Source: Parasponia andersonii
Lineage: Eukaryota; Streptophyta; Magnoliopsida; Rosales; Cannabaceae
Direction of reading: 5' to 3'
DNA length: 64,000 bases
NCBI GenBank assembly: GCA_002914805.1
Contig: JXTB01000106.1
Location: 306,710 to 370,709 of the forward strand
Position numbers and translations under genes: made by a program. The first letter of the stretch is position 1. Each line of letters begins with the position of its first letter. The notes under the pieces were generated by a model. It searched no databases. It was given only the letters and a program-made list of their open reading frames with translations, and was not told where the DNA came from. This document shows, piece by piece, positions 21,761 to 33,179 of this stretch.

Positions 21761-22019
21761 TGTTGGAATATGTGCTTAGGACTACTGAACGTGTCTAAGT
21801 TTGATTGAGTCAAGGTTGTTCCTCATTCTTAAGAGTTAGCTGTGGTGTTCATGTTCTGTTTTTTCATGGCTGTTTTTCAGGACCATTTTGTTAGTGGTTT
21901 GTTATTTTTTTCAAGCTTTAAATTGTATACTTCATGTTAATAAAAGTGCGTTTTGATTTCCCTTCAATCTGCAGCAATTCATTTCAGTTTCCTCTTCTTT
22001 CTCATTTCAAATACCAACA
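21761..22019 (+). repeat. 5' LTR of copia 2
   Basis: 259 bp, TG...CA. It matches 25929-26190 with about eleven substitutions and three small indels. TTAATAAAA near its 3' third could serve as the polyadenylation signal region. The primer binding site begins one base after the LTR. Confidence 0.94.
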
Positions 22020-22072
22020 ATTTGGTATCAGAGCATTCTTCTTAAGGGACCTGTGTATGAGTTTGAGCAGTT

Positions 22073-22960
22073 ATGGAGACCGAAGCTAGTTTCTCCTCAG
22101 TTGCTCCACCGATGTTTGACGGAGATAACTACCAAACCTGGGCAGTGCGTATGGAGACATACCTGGAAGCTTTGGATCTCTGGGAAGTAGTGGAAGAAGA
22201 CTATGGCATTCCTCTTCTCTTGGACAATCCCACCGTGGCACAAATTAAAGCACAGAAGGAGAAGAAGACAAAGAAGTCCAAGGCAAAAGCCTGCTTGTTT
22301 GCTGCAGTTTCCTCCACGATCTTCACTCATATCATGTCATTGAAAACGGCAAAGGAGATCTAGGATTATCTCAAAACTGAGTATGAAGGAGATGAAAGAA
22401 TTTGAGGGATGCAGGTGTTGAACCTCGTTCGTGACTTTGAGCTGCAAAAGATGAAGGAGACAGAAACCATAAAGGAGTATTCTGACAGACAACTCAACAT
22501 AGCAAATCATGTCAAATTATTAGGTTCTTCTCTGGAAGATTCAAGGATTGTTGAGAAAATCCTTGTAATAGTGCCTGAAAGATTTGAGGCTACCATCACC
22601 ACCTTAGAAAACATGAAGGATCTGTCAAAGATTGCTCTGGCAGAACTCTTAAGTGCTTTGCAAGCACAAAAGCAGAGGTGTGTAATGAGGTAAGAAGGAG
22701 CCATCGAAGGAGCTCTATCAGTCAAGCATCAAGATGATGAAAAGAATAGGAGACCCAAGAATAAGAAGTTTCAAGCTGCAAGTGGACAAAGCACTGCACC
22801 TGTGAACAGAAGCAAAACTGGAAATAAACGATTAGGAGTAAAGAAAGATTACCCTCCATGTCAACATTATGGCAAGAAAGGTCACCCTCCTTTCAAGTGC
22901 TAGAGAAGACCAGATGCAAAGTGCAGGAAGTGCAATCAAATGGGACATGAAGCTATCATT
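22073..22960 (+). pseudogene. Gag and zinc knuckle of copia 2
   Basis: The frame begins METEASFSSVAPPMFDGDNY, with the WAVRMETYLEALDLWEVVEE landmark of copia gag (DUF4219/UBN2 type). It continues with VLNLVRDFELQKMKETETIK and ends with two CCHC-type knuckles, the second reading CRKCNQMGHEAIIC at about 22921-22962. The family role is particle assembly. The region is broken. Confidence 0.85.
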
Positions 22961-22962
22961 TG

Positions 22963-24330
22963 CAAGAATAAAAATCAGCAGCAAGGAGATGAAGCACAAG
23001 TGGCAGATCAAGAAGAAGAAGACCAGCTTTTCGTTGCAACTTGTTTCACGAGTTATGAAACAAGTGAAAACTGGCTCATTGATAGTGGCTGCACTAATCA
23101 CATGACACATGACAAGGAGTTGTTCAAAGAATTGAAGAGCACCGAGTCCAAGAAGGTCAGAATTAGGAACAGTGAATATATTGCAGTCAAAGGAAAGGGC
23201 ACCATAGCCATTGCAAGCTGTTCAGGAACCAAGTTGATCACCGATGTTCTCTATGTATCAGATATTGATCAAAACTTGCTTAGTGTTGGTCAATTAATAG
23301 AGAAGGGATTCAAAGTGATGTTCATGGAGAAGGCTTGTGTGATAGAGGATGCTACAGGCAAAAAGATGTTCGAAATTAAGATGGTAGGGAGGAGCTTTTC
23401 ACTCAATCTAATGCAGGAGGAGCAATCAGCTTTTCTAACCAAAGAAAGCCTCTCAATGGTGTGGCACAAGAGGCTCGGACACTATCACCACCAAGGGCTA
23501 CTGCAGATGAAGTCCAAAAGGATGGCAATTGATCTTCCAGAGTTTGATGATCACATATCGACCTGTAAGGCTTGTCAATTTGGAAAGCAAAACAGAAAGT
23601 CATTTCCCAAGTCAGCATGGAAAGCCACCTATAAGCTGCAATTAGTCCACACAGATATTTCTGGACCTCAGAGAACTCCCTCATTAGCAGGTAGTCGATA
23701 TTATGTTACTTTTATTGATGATTTCACTAGAATATGTTGGATTTTTTTTCTTAAAATTCAAATCAGAAGTGGCTGGAGTATTCTTGAAGTTCAAAAGATT
23801 GTGGAAAATCAAAGTGGATACCAAATTCAAATATTGAGGTCTGATAATTGCAAGGAGTATACCACAGAAAATTTCAATGCATTTTGTGAAGAAGCTGGGA
23901 TTGAGCATCAGTTAACAGCCCCCTACACTCCGCAACAAAATGGAGTTTGTGAAACGAGAAACAAATACATCTTAGAAATGACTAGATGTATGTTGCATGA
24001 GAAGAATCTACCCAAACAATTCTGGGCAGGGGCAGCTCACACTTCAGTTTTCTTGCAGAATAGACTGCCGACAAAAGCAGTCAAGGATCAGACACCTTAT
24101 GAGGCTTGGTATAGTCATAAACCATCTCTAAGTTTTCTCAAAGTATTTGGTTATTTTTGCTTCACTCATGTTCCACAGATCAAGAGAGACAAGTTAGATA
24201 AAAGAGCACTTTCAGGCATCTTTATCGGCTATAGCACTGTTGCAAAAGCTTATAAAATTTTCCAACCACAAACTGGGAAAATTGTTATAAGCAGAGATGT
24301 TCATTTCGTGGAAGATGAAGAGTGGAATTG
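22963..24330 (+). pseudogene. Protease and integrase of copia 2
   Basis: The protease segment shows NWLIDSGCTNHMTHDKELF near 23070-23125 and DQNLLSVGQLIEKGFKVMF. The integrase zinc-binding region has VWHKRLGHYHHQGLLQMKS and CKACQFGKQNRKSFPKSAW. The core shows LVHTDISGPQRTPSLAGSRY, FIDDFTRICWIF, ILRSDNCKEYTTENFNAFCE and TAPYTPQQNGVCETRNKYIL. It is continuous in one long frame and the best preserved pol part of any element in the window. Confidence 0.92.
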
Positions 24331-25916
24331 GGATGAGACAAAGAAAAATGGCCAAACTGTAGCAGATCTGCAGCATAAGTTTCCTGCTTTAAGCATGGAT
24401 GAAGATGAAAATTGGCAGAATGAGTTGGTGGAAGATGCTCCTATAAGAGGTACTAGATTACTCACTGACATTTATACAAGGTGCAATATAGCCGTGTGTG
24501 AACCTACAAATTTTGAAGCAGCAATGAAAGACAAGAATTGGATGGCTGCAATGAAGGAGGAGTTGTTCATGATTAAGAAAAACAAAACATGGGAGTTGGC
24601 TGATCAACCCCAAAATAGGAAGGTGATTGGAGTCAAGTGGGTATACAGAACCAAGCTTAATGCTGATGGTTCAATCAACAAGCATAAAGCGAGACTTGTG
24701 GTAAAAGGCTATGCTCAAGTTTTTGGCATGGACTACTCAGACACCTTCGCACCAGTTGCTCGTTTGGACACCATAAGGCTTTTGCTTGCCATAGCTGCTC
24801 AAATGAATTGGAGAGTGTATCAGCTTGATGTAAAATCAGCATTTTTAAATGGCATTTTGTAGGAAGAAATTTATGTTGAGCAGCCTGAAGGCTTTGTGAA
24901 GAAAGGAGAGGAGGACAAGGTGTTTCTTCTCAAAAAGGCTCTTTATGGGTTGAAACAAACTCCCAGAGCTTGGTACAACAAGATAGATGAACATTTGCTG
25001 AGCCTAGGCTTTGAAAAAAACTTGTTTGAGGTTCTTGATGAAGGTTTGTGAGATGATAGATCTCGGGTTGATGACCTTCTTCCTTGGAATGGAAATTAAG
25101 CAGGCTGAGCATGAAGTCTTCATATGCCAGAAGAAGTATGCCAAGGAGATTTTGAAGAAGTTCAAGCTTGAAGAATCCAAGGAAGCAAGCACTCCTATAA
25201 ATCAAAAGGAGAAGCTGTGTAAGGAAGATAGAGCTGATAAAGTTGATGAGGGATATTTTAGAAGTTTGATTGGTTGCTTGATGTATCTTACAGCAACACA
25301 TCCTGATATTTTAAATGCTGTAAGTATCTTATCCAGGTTTATGCACTATGCAAGTGAATTGCATCTCAGGGCTGCCAAAAGAGTGATTCGATATGTCAAA
25401 GGCACAAGTGATTTTGGTGTTAAATTCACAAGAAGTAAGGAGTTCAAGCTAGTTGGCTTCTCTGATAGTGACTGGGGAGTTTCCAATGATGATATGAGGA
25501 GTACCTCAGGCTACTATTTTACTCTTGGATCTAGTATTTTCTCATGGAGCTTGAAGAAGCAAGAAACCGTAGCTCAATCCACTGCTGAAGAAGAATTTGT
25601 TGCTGCAACAACTGCTGTCAATCAAGCTTTGTGGCTGAGGAAGATTTTAATGGATCTCAATCTGGAGCAGAAAGAAAGCACTGAGATTTTTGTTGACAAC
25701 CAAGCTGCCATTGCCATTTCCCATAACCCTGTGTTTCATGGAAAAACTAAGCATTTCAACATCAAGTTGTTTTTTCTAAGAGAAGTGCAGAAAGAAGAAT
25801 TTGTGACTCTAATTTATTGCAATTCTGAAGATCAGTTGGCAGATTTGTTTACAAAGCCACTTCCAGTCAGCAAGTTTGAATTTCTAAGGCAGAAACTTGG
25901 TGTTCGTAGCTCCTAA
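24331..25916 (+). pseudogene. Reverse transcriptase and RNase H of copia 2
   Basis: RT landmarks are MKEELFMIKKNKTWELADQ, KHKARLVVKGYAQVFGMDYS, FAPVARLDTIRLLLAIAAQ and YQLDVKSAFLNGIL, then MIDLGLMTFFLGMEIKQAEH. The RNase H part includes GFSDSDWGVSNDDMRSTSGY, QETVAQSTAEEEFVAATTA, EIFVDNQAAIAISHNPVFHG and a terminal DLFTKPLPVSKFEFLRQKLG. The stop at about 25914 is followed directly by the polypurine tract and the 3' LTR. Confidence 0.9.
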
Positions 25917-25928
25917 AGCAAGGAGGAG

Positions 25929-26190
25929 TGTTGGAATATATGCTTAGGACTGCTGAACGTGTCTAACTTTGATTGAGTCAAGGTTGTTCCTCATTCTTAA
26001 GAATTAGTTGTGGTGTTCATGTTCTGTTTTTTCATGGTTGTTTTTTAGGACCATTTTGTTAGTGGTTTGTTATTTTTTTTCAAGCTTTAAATTGTAATAT
26101 TTCATGTTAATAAAAATGCGTTCTGATTTCCCTTCAATCTGTAGCAATTCATTTCAGTTTCCTCTTCTTTCTCATTTCAAAATACCAACA
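25929..26190 (+). repeat. 3' LTR of copia 2
   Basis: 262 bp, TGTTGGAATA...CCAACA, preceded by AGCAAGGAGGAG and followed by CTATT, the same five bases that precede the 5' LTR. Confidence 0.94.
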
Positions 26191-26276
26191 CTATTGGACT
26201 TCTTTTGGCTTTTATGTTTATTCCATATCGAGTAAAGCCCAAATTTTCTCCAGATTCTCTTCTATTCCTTGTTCAT

Positions 26277-27900
26277 TTAACATGAACTAAGGATTCTTGA
26301 TGAGATGCAGAAAGCACATTTAAGTGGGTTTAGTTTCATCTGATAGTGTCTCAAGATCTTAAGCATTTCGTGCAAATATGTGACATGATCTTCAGTCTTT
26401 TTAGATTTTATCAATATGTCGTCGCCATAAACTTCCATGTTTTTATTGAATTGATAGGTGAACATTTGATTGACAAGATGTGGATATATGGTCTCTACAT
26501 TTTTTAAACCAAATGGCATTACCTTGTAACAACACAGATCTTGGTCAGTAATAAAAGATGTATGCTTTTCATCTGGTTTATCCGTCAAAATTTGATTGTA
26601 GCTAGAATATGCATCCATGAAGGTCAACAACTTGTGTCTGACTTTCACATCAGCGAGCTGGTCGATGCAACAGAATGGGAAGATGTTTTTTGGACATGTC
26701 TTATTGAGGTATGTGAAGTCAACACAAGTTCGATATTTGCTTATCAGTTTCTTAAGCAAACAGGATTGGACAACCAGTTTTGGATAAAATGTTTCTAGAA
26801 TGAAACTGGTCTTTACGAGTTTCTTGACCTCTTCCTTGAGAGCCATGTATTTTTCTGGATCGATAGCCCATCATTTTTGTCGAACTGGTTTGAATTCCAA
26901 GTCAATATTTATCTTATGGCATATCATATATGGGTCGATCCCTATCATGTAGACATGATTCCAAACAAAAGCATCGAGGTTCATTTTGAGAAAATCTTAC
27001 AACTTTGCACTTCACCTCACTAAGATTTCTTTCAATCTTGAGCTTTTTGGTTGGCTCATTTTCATCCACAGTAAATTCAAAAAGCGCTTCTAGAGGTCTA
27101 GCTTTCCTTTCTTCCTCATTGAGCCGAGGATTTAGGTTTTCGTCAAGGGGTCCTAAGCTTACATAATGTGGTTTGAGCTGAGGACCATTCTTGTGTTTCT
27201 TCTCAGCAACTCACACTGATACTTTGTATCACTCACGAGCTTCTCGATGTCCTCCTCATCAGATTCTTATGCCTTCTGGGGTTGGAAACTTCATTGGGAA
27301 ATGATGTATCAAAATGAAAGCTAGAGGACCGAAGGTCTTAACAAGATGACTTTAAAAGTAGTTAGACAATATACTACCTAGAAATTTGACTTGATAGTGA
27401 CTTATCAGGCTTGTGCTCCCATTGTGAGAGCTAGTTGGATTGCCCTCGTGGGTTGAACACCATCCCTAGTAAAGCCATACACTTGGATTGTCATTAGCTT
27501 TAAGTGTCGTGTGCCCAATCCCATTTTTTTAGGGCTCCCAAATATAAAATATCCACCAAACTCCTATTATCAATAAGAGTTTGATAGATTAGCATGTTGC
27601 TAATTTGCATTATGATAACCAATGGGTCAAGATGTGGATAGTGCACTTGATGGACATCTTCTTCCATGAAAGTTATTAGCTCATTCTCCCTAGGAAAACT
27701 TTTGTAGGGGTGATTATCTAAGTGAAGGACATTAGTGAGTAAAGGATCTCTAGTCTTACAGACATACCTCTTATGGCTAGATTTAGACTCTTCACTAATG
27801 TGTAGACCACTAAAAATAGTTTAGATCTCTCCATGAATATCTGAGCCTTGATTCCCACGAGTAGGAGAATTCCTAGGTTGGTCTTTGTTATTTCTAAGGT
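26277..27900 (-). pseudogene. Reverse transcriptase and protease remnants of element B
   Basis: On the minus strand RT landmarks are MALKEEVKKLVKTSFILET, RTCVDFTYLNKTCPKNIFPF, LLTFMDAYSSYNQILTDKPD, KVMPFGLKN and MEVYGDDILIKSKKTEDHV, closely parallel to element A's RT. Upstream (27.0-27.6 kb) a weak aspartic-protease trace is visible (VDILYLGALKKW). The order and spacing agree with the Tat layout. The remnant is broken. Confidence 0.75.
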
Positions 27901-27937
27901 TGTAATCCCTTCTTCGTTGATAGCTCCCCCAATACCC

Positions 27938-28641
27938 TTACCGACTCAACCCTTCGATCTCATCTTTTAAATCAAAGTAGTCGTGGGTGTCATGACTGTG
28001 ATCATGATGAACAAGACAATACTTATTTTGATCTTTTCTCTCACCTTTACCTTTATAAAATGACAGAAGTTCCTTAGAAAATGCCTTATCTTCAGTGGCA
28101 AGGAGTCTATGTTCTCTACTATCATTCAGCTTTGTGTAGTAAGTGAATTTGGGAGTTCTAGGATATCGTCTTTCATCGGGATAAGGCTTCCTCTGATTTT
28201 TCTTTGGAGAAATAGGAGCTTGTTGATCATCATCCCTCTTCCTTTGGTTGTTAACTTTCTTCTTAGTGGTTTCTTCATGAGCCAGGGAATCTACCATGTG
28301 TTGGGCATTTTCCATGTGCATATATTTCATGGCTCTTAGGTAGAAATCTTCCATATCTTTATAGTGCACCTTAAAAAGATTTCTCAAAGTAGTGTGTTAG
28401 GACGAACTCCTTCTACCAATGTCATAAGAATCCCTCCTTCCAAAGCCATGGATACTTTTGATGCCTTTTTGTTGAACCTTCTTAGGCAGGAACGGAGGCT
28501 TTCATTCTCCTTTTGTTTGATTTTAGCAAGGGTGAGATAATGTGTGGCATATGCTAGCAAGGATTGAAATTGTCGAACAAACTCTAGGGATAACTATTTC
28601 TAAGAGGTGATGGACACCTCTAGGAGTTTCTTGTACCACTT
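27938..28641 (-). pseudogene. Gag C-terminal part of element B
   Basis: The minus-strand frame shows FYLRAMKYMHMENAQHMVDS, a basic linker KKKVNNQRKRDDDQQAPIS and a knuckle-like KYCLVHHDHSHDTHDYFDLK, comparable with the CWYHNDIGHNTNNC knuckle of element A. The piece is cut at 28641 by the Athila-like element C and resumes at 47354. Confidence 0.65.
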
Positions 28642-30279
28642 TAACTAGTTCAAATTGATAAAGTCCTTTCTCAAGTGTAAGAGTGTCAAAGTAATAAATT
28701 ATTCAGTAAGACCGAGGTCAATCCACAAGAAAATTAGTGAATAATACAAGACCATAACACATATACTACAAGAATAAAAATGATGGGAGAAAGTATGTTG
28801 TAAGATGATTATAACAATATGAAATAAAATGACAGAATTATAACGATATAAATTTGCAAAATTAAACAATTGCTAAAATTAGGGGATCCGTACTTAGTTA
28901 CACAAAATAAGTATAACCTAAACTTTTTTATCACTCAATTGGAATCCACACAAAATAGAAGTTCTAATTGGAAGATTAATCATTAAAGGTCTATTATTAG
29001 TTATTTATATGATTAGATTAGTTTTCTTAATTACCATCTTTGATAACACTAACACTTGCAAAAGTGATCAAGCATTCATGGTACCATCTTATGTCCACAA
29101 CAAATCAAAATCTCTTTCTAGTACAACCGGTACAAAAAAAATTAAGTAGTTATTGTGCCAAAGGTAGACTACAATGAATCAAAACCTACCACTTAACAAG
29201 GAGGGTATTAAAATTGATTAAGAAAATTAAGTAACACATGTATAACAATGATTAAAGGATATAAACAATGAAGTCCAACTAGAATTTAGATTATACTTAT
29301 CTTTCTTCGAACAGATTCACCCTTTCACCTTAGCAACATGCAATATTAAGTAAACATGATGAAGAAAAATAATAAGTATGAACACAAAATGAACATATCT
29401 TTAAACACAAAACTCTTACTATTTTGAAGGCAAAACAAGATTACAATAACATGAATAACAAGAGGAGAACCAAAGAGATTGATCTTAATCTCAAACCAAG
29501 ATGCCTCTTAAGCCTAGCTTAAGTATCTATTTATAGGAAAACTTAGTCAAAATTTGTAGGCTAAGAATAAGTGCAAATTGGGAACTTGTGTTGGCAGATT
29601 CAGTCTTTCTCAAAGATGTATATGGAACTCTATGAATTTAGCCTACAAAGATCTTAATCAAAGAAGAGAAAATGAAGCCTTATCTCTAGAAGTCGTATGC
29701 AATCAAAATTGCATCCATTGGAGCTGTATTTCTTGACTTAGAGAAAAATGGTGAAGATAGGTTCTGCTGAGTCAAAATCAATTGTTGATCTTATCATCTA
29801 GAAAACTCGAATCTTTTATCTCCGGCTTCTTTTGAATTTTCTCAAAGAAAACATTATCTAGAAATTTTTATGTATGTATCCATAGCATCAAGAATAACTC
29901 AATTAGAGATTGTATTGAGGTCTAAATAAGCCAAATATTGAAGGGTATCAGGCTGAATGTGAATGCAGTCCAATTTGCAATATTATCCATTTGAGACCCA
30001 TTTTGAAATAATCTAGGTAGATCTTATAAATTAGGTTTAGTGAGGAATTGAGTCTAAAATCTATGAGTTAAAGAATTTAATTAATCTCCTATGCAGTTTA
30101 GAATCTGTGCCTATTTTACGAAACCTGCTCAGAAACGATCATTTAGTAGAAATTAGGAGTAATTCTTGCTTTTATGCCTATGTCTATAAAAGTGCTTTAA
30201 ATTAGGGAATTTAATGAAACTCTAAGTATATAATAATGATATAATTGTATAATAAATTTATATAATTAGATGTTCATCA
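28642..30279 (-). repeat. 3' LTR of element C
   Basis: 1638 bp, pairing with 45709-47353. The right edge GATGTTCATCA is followed by CACCCCCAACC (30280-30290), the complement of a polypurine tract. The outside flank is CACTT. Confidence 0.9.
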
Positions 30280-31529
30280 CACCCCCAACCATCTTATTAC
30301 TAGTCCTTAGTAGTTAAAGTATCATCACTTAGAAATGATTAACAAAATTTCCTTCCAAAGAAATCACCACTTTTTCTCTCTTTGATTTATCCAAATAAAT
30401 AAACTCTCAATTTTTGTGGAATCAGATATTCAAAAGTTAAAATATTAATAAACCTTCCTTTTTGTACTCATGTAACAACATATAATCATGGAGCTTGATT
30501 GAAAAATGTAATATAAGTTCTAATATTTCATCGAGGGTAGCTTCTTTGAGTACGGGGTAATTCTTTTTTTTTCCTTGAATATAATACTATGAACAATACA
30601 TCCTTAACCCATGTAGCAAGCTTTAGGCTAATGACGCCTAGACCAATTGGTCTTAGGGCATTAGGAGTTGAGATACTCTTACGAGCTCAATAACTCAGGT
30701 TGCAGATGCTTTTATTAAATAAAATAACTATAGATAATACAATATCTAGTTTTCTTAAGCTTTCTCCTTAACCCTTGTAACGTGCTTTGGGCTAATAACT
30801 CTCAAGCCAGTTGGGCTTAGGGTATTAGGTATTAATACACCCCTTCGGGCTTAGTTATTCGAGTTAAAGAGGCTATAAAACCAAACTTTTCTATGATTTT
30901 TTTTAATAATATGTGCCTTTTTCTCTTTTTCTTTCTTTTGTTTCTTATTTTTATTTTACCCTTCCCTTAGTTGTTATCTTTGATAAAATAGAAGAACTTG
31001 AGTATCATAGTAGTTCAATTTTTAACCCATTATCATATGTCAAAGAGTGTGTGTGTGTGTACAAAGGATGGTCGATGAATATTTGCTAAATAAGTATATG
31101 AATATAATCTAAGAGTTTGTAAATTTGAATAATTCAAAAAGAAATGCATGGTGAAACGACATTAGAAAATTTTAAAAATCAAGACTAAATGTTACCTATC
31201 TATTATGATGGATCTTAAGAGTAAACTTACTCATTACTCTACCATCCACGACCTAGTCGCTTTGTCAAATAGTTTTAATAACATCAAATTTTTTTTCTTT
31301 TTTTATTGTTTTATGATTTTTTTTTATTTTTTATTTTGGTGTCAACTCTCCCTTCCCCCTAACTAGAATCAAACATTGTCCCCAATATCTTCAGTTAAAT
31401 AGGAAAAGTATGGAAGACATCACCTGAAATAAGAAATACTGAAAAAAAAAAAACTTAAAAATACATAAATAAAGAAAATAAAATATTGTGAGTAAAACCA
31501 TGAGACAAGAAAGTTTTACAAACTAAGAG
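30280..31529 (-). other. 3' non-coding region of element C with a direct repeat
   Basis: No coding signal. Two direct copies of about 110 bp lie at about 30598-30712 and 30768-30882. They share CCTTAACCC-TGTA, GCTTT-GGCTAAT and TTGG-CTTAGGG and are separated by 55 bp. A short (GT)n run is at 31047-31060. The length and position fit the long 3' non-coding region usual in Athila elements. Confidence 0.6.
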
Positions 31530-32151
31530 ACAGATCCAATCTAGTTTTTTTCTAGCATTCCTTGGTTGACTAATCTAACTGAGTTATGGCTGGATGAACT
31601 TTTGGGATATAGATTTGCAGTTGATCAATTAACTACTCAGGAGTTGTAGCAGAGATGATGATTCATCTTGAAGAGTCTGAAATAAACTTCTATTCTATAG
31701 CATGATTTGTAAGAGATAAAAAGCCATTAAAGAAACCATTAACATTTAATAGACTGATAGATTTTTGGTGGATTTTCAGCTGGGCCCAAGAAGTAATTTG
31801 AAAAATTTCTTCTAATATTCCAATGCCCCCTGGTAAGGCAATAAAAGCATCAAAATTATCAAGCATCTTTTGTATTCGTTCATGTATTATCAACACTTTT
31901 AGTTTTTCCCAGCTATTTTTCTGGTGATGTTTCCTTCAGTCAAAGCTTTTTGGATGATTCCCAAAACTTGGCATCCTTCAATGAATGCAGCTGTTGATAC
32001 ACACCTCATTAACCCAAGGCTAAATGGATTTTCCTTTTAGCTAAAACTTCCCAAGGTGATTTGCTACCTTTAGGAATTCTTTATCTTTTTCCAGACTAGA
32101 TCCACAAAATACACAAATATTTGTGATTTTATGAGATGGGGATCGGGCCAT
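31530..32151 (-). pseudogene. LOG-like: LOG-type cytokinin phosphoribohydrolase gene copy, intronless, inside element C
   Basis: From an ATG at 32151 the minus strand gives MARSPSHKITNICVFCGSS, the N-terminal signature of LONELY GUY proteins. Next comes a middle region with TAAFIEGCQVLGIIQKAL, then DNFDAFIALPGGIGILEEI, QITSWAQLKIHQKSISLLNV and a C-terminal stretch ending IYIPKVHPAITQLD. The PGG-containing motif is the nucleotide/catalytic loop of the family, which releases active cytokinin base from its riboside monophosphate in the cytosol. Similarity runs through the length of a roughly 210-residue LOG without intron-sized gaps, although plant LOG genes have several introns, so this looks like a processed copy. 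It is interrupted at several places and is not expected to be functional. Confidence 0.82.
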
Positions 32152-32990
32152 TTTAATACTCCTTTTAAACTTATGAATGAGTTTGAGTTGAATAAAAATT
32201 GAGAAAAGAAGTGATGTATTTATAGAAAAAAGAAAAGTAATGCAAGATAGCATCTATGGCGTAGGTAGGCCATTGTCAGAAAAAGTTTGAAATTTTTTTA
32301 CAAAACGACATAACAACAGAGCATGCATATATACAGGTAATTGTGATTGTAGCTTACATCTTCCTCTAGTTTTACATCTAGTAAGGGCTTAAATGCCCTC
32401 TATAAGTTGAAGATTGGCTTTCTATTCAATTTTCTTATAAATTGAAAAACGGAGTCTTTTAAAGTCAGATTCCCAAGACTATACATCTCTACTAGGATTT
32501 GTTTAAAGGGTCGATAGAAGATCATCTAATAACCCCTTACTCATGCCATCCTTAATACAATTTATTATATCTTCACGACTTGTGGATATCATTCCTAAAG
32601 AGCGGCATTTTGTGTTACAAGTCTATCATGTATATTTATGACAAACTTTCATTTTTTTTGGCACGACGCTTTTTTACAAATGAGCTTTTACCATGACCAA
32701 GCATGCATGAAATACATAAATCTAGAAACTCACCTAATAATCGTACCTTTGCTTTGATAATCCAACAAACATCTTTAGGATTGCCCATATGCATTAATAA
32801 CCTTAATCTTTCACACCTAGCATGATAAATTTTCAGCAGAGTATTTTGAGAAAGAGAAGGAAAGTATTTTTGCAATTTTGAAAGAGTGACATCTATTTTG
32901 AAGGAAAAAAGTTGAAAAGAAGAGGAAAGAAGTAAAAAGTTATGGTGAATCTTGATGTGAGATTGAAACTTTATACACAATTTTTTTTTC
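32152..32990 (-). pseudogene. Unrecognised basic reading frame between integrase and LOG copy
   Basis: A minus-strand frame at 32980-32636 encodes 114 residues with KLQKYFPSLSQNTLLKIYHA, LRLLMHMGNPKDVCWIIKAK, a hydrophobic LLGEFLDLCISCML and a basic tail GKSSFVKKRRAKKNE. Between 32635 and 32260 other frames show coding-like stretches (SREDIINCIKDGMSKGLLDD and SWESDFKRLRFSIYKKIE), suggesting a longer original protein of perhaps 200 residues. I do not recognise the family. The slot between integrase and 3' LTR is where Athila elements usually carry an env-like frame, but there is no clear signal peptide or transmembrane pair. Together with the LOG copy it forms an accessory block transcribed in the same direction as pol. 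Confidence 0.45.
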
Positions 32991-33179
32991 TTTTTCTATT
33001 TTTTTATTTTTATTTTTTTCTTCAATTATTGTAGGAAAGTAAAGAAACTGACTTGAATATCACGGAGTACCGTTACCTGCCACTTTATCAAAAAAGTAAT
33101 GAAAGAAATAAACAAACACACTAAAAGCAACTTGCACAAACAAACAAAGTTAAAAATAGAGAATCGAATATTTACAACA

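Larger units (their letters stand above)
21756..26195 (+). mobile_element. Ty1/copia retrotransposon 2, nested in element B
   Basis: The element proper is 21761-26190 (4.4 kb), flanked by the duplication CTATT at 21756-21760 and 26191-26195. The LTRs are 21761-22019 and 25929-26190, TGTTGGAATA...CCAACA. The primer site TTTGGTATCAGAGC (tRNA-Met type) follows the 5' LTR and AGCAAGGAGGAG precedes the 3' LTR. LTR divergence is about 4-5% by eye, making it the youngest or nearly the youngest insertion here. It is broken at about five places. The lineage within copia (Ale or Tork-like) was not settled. Confidence 0.94.
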
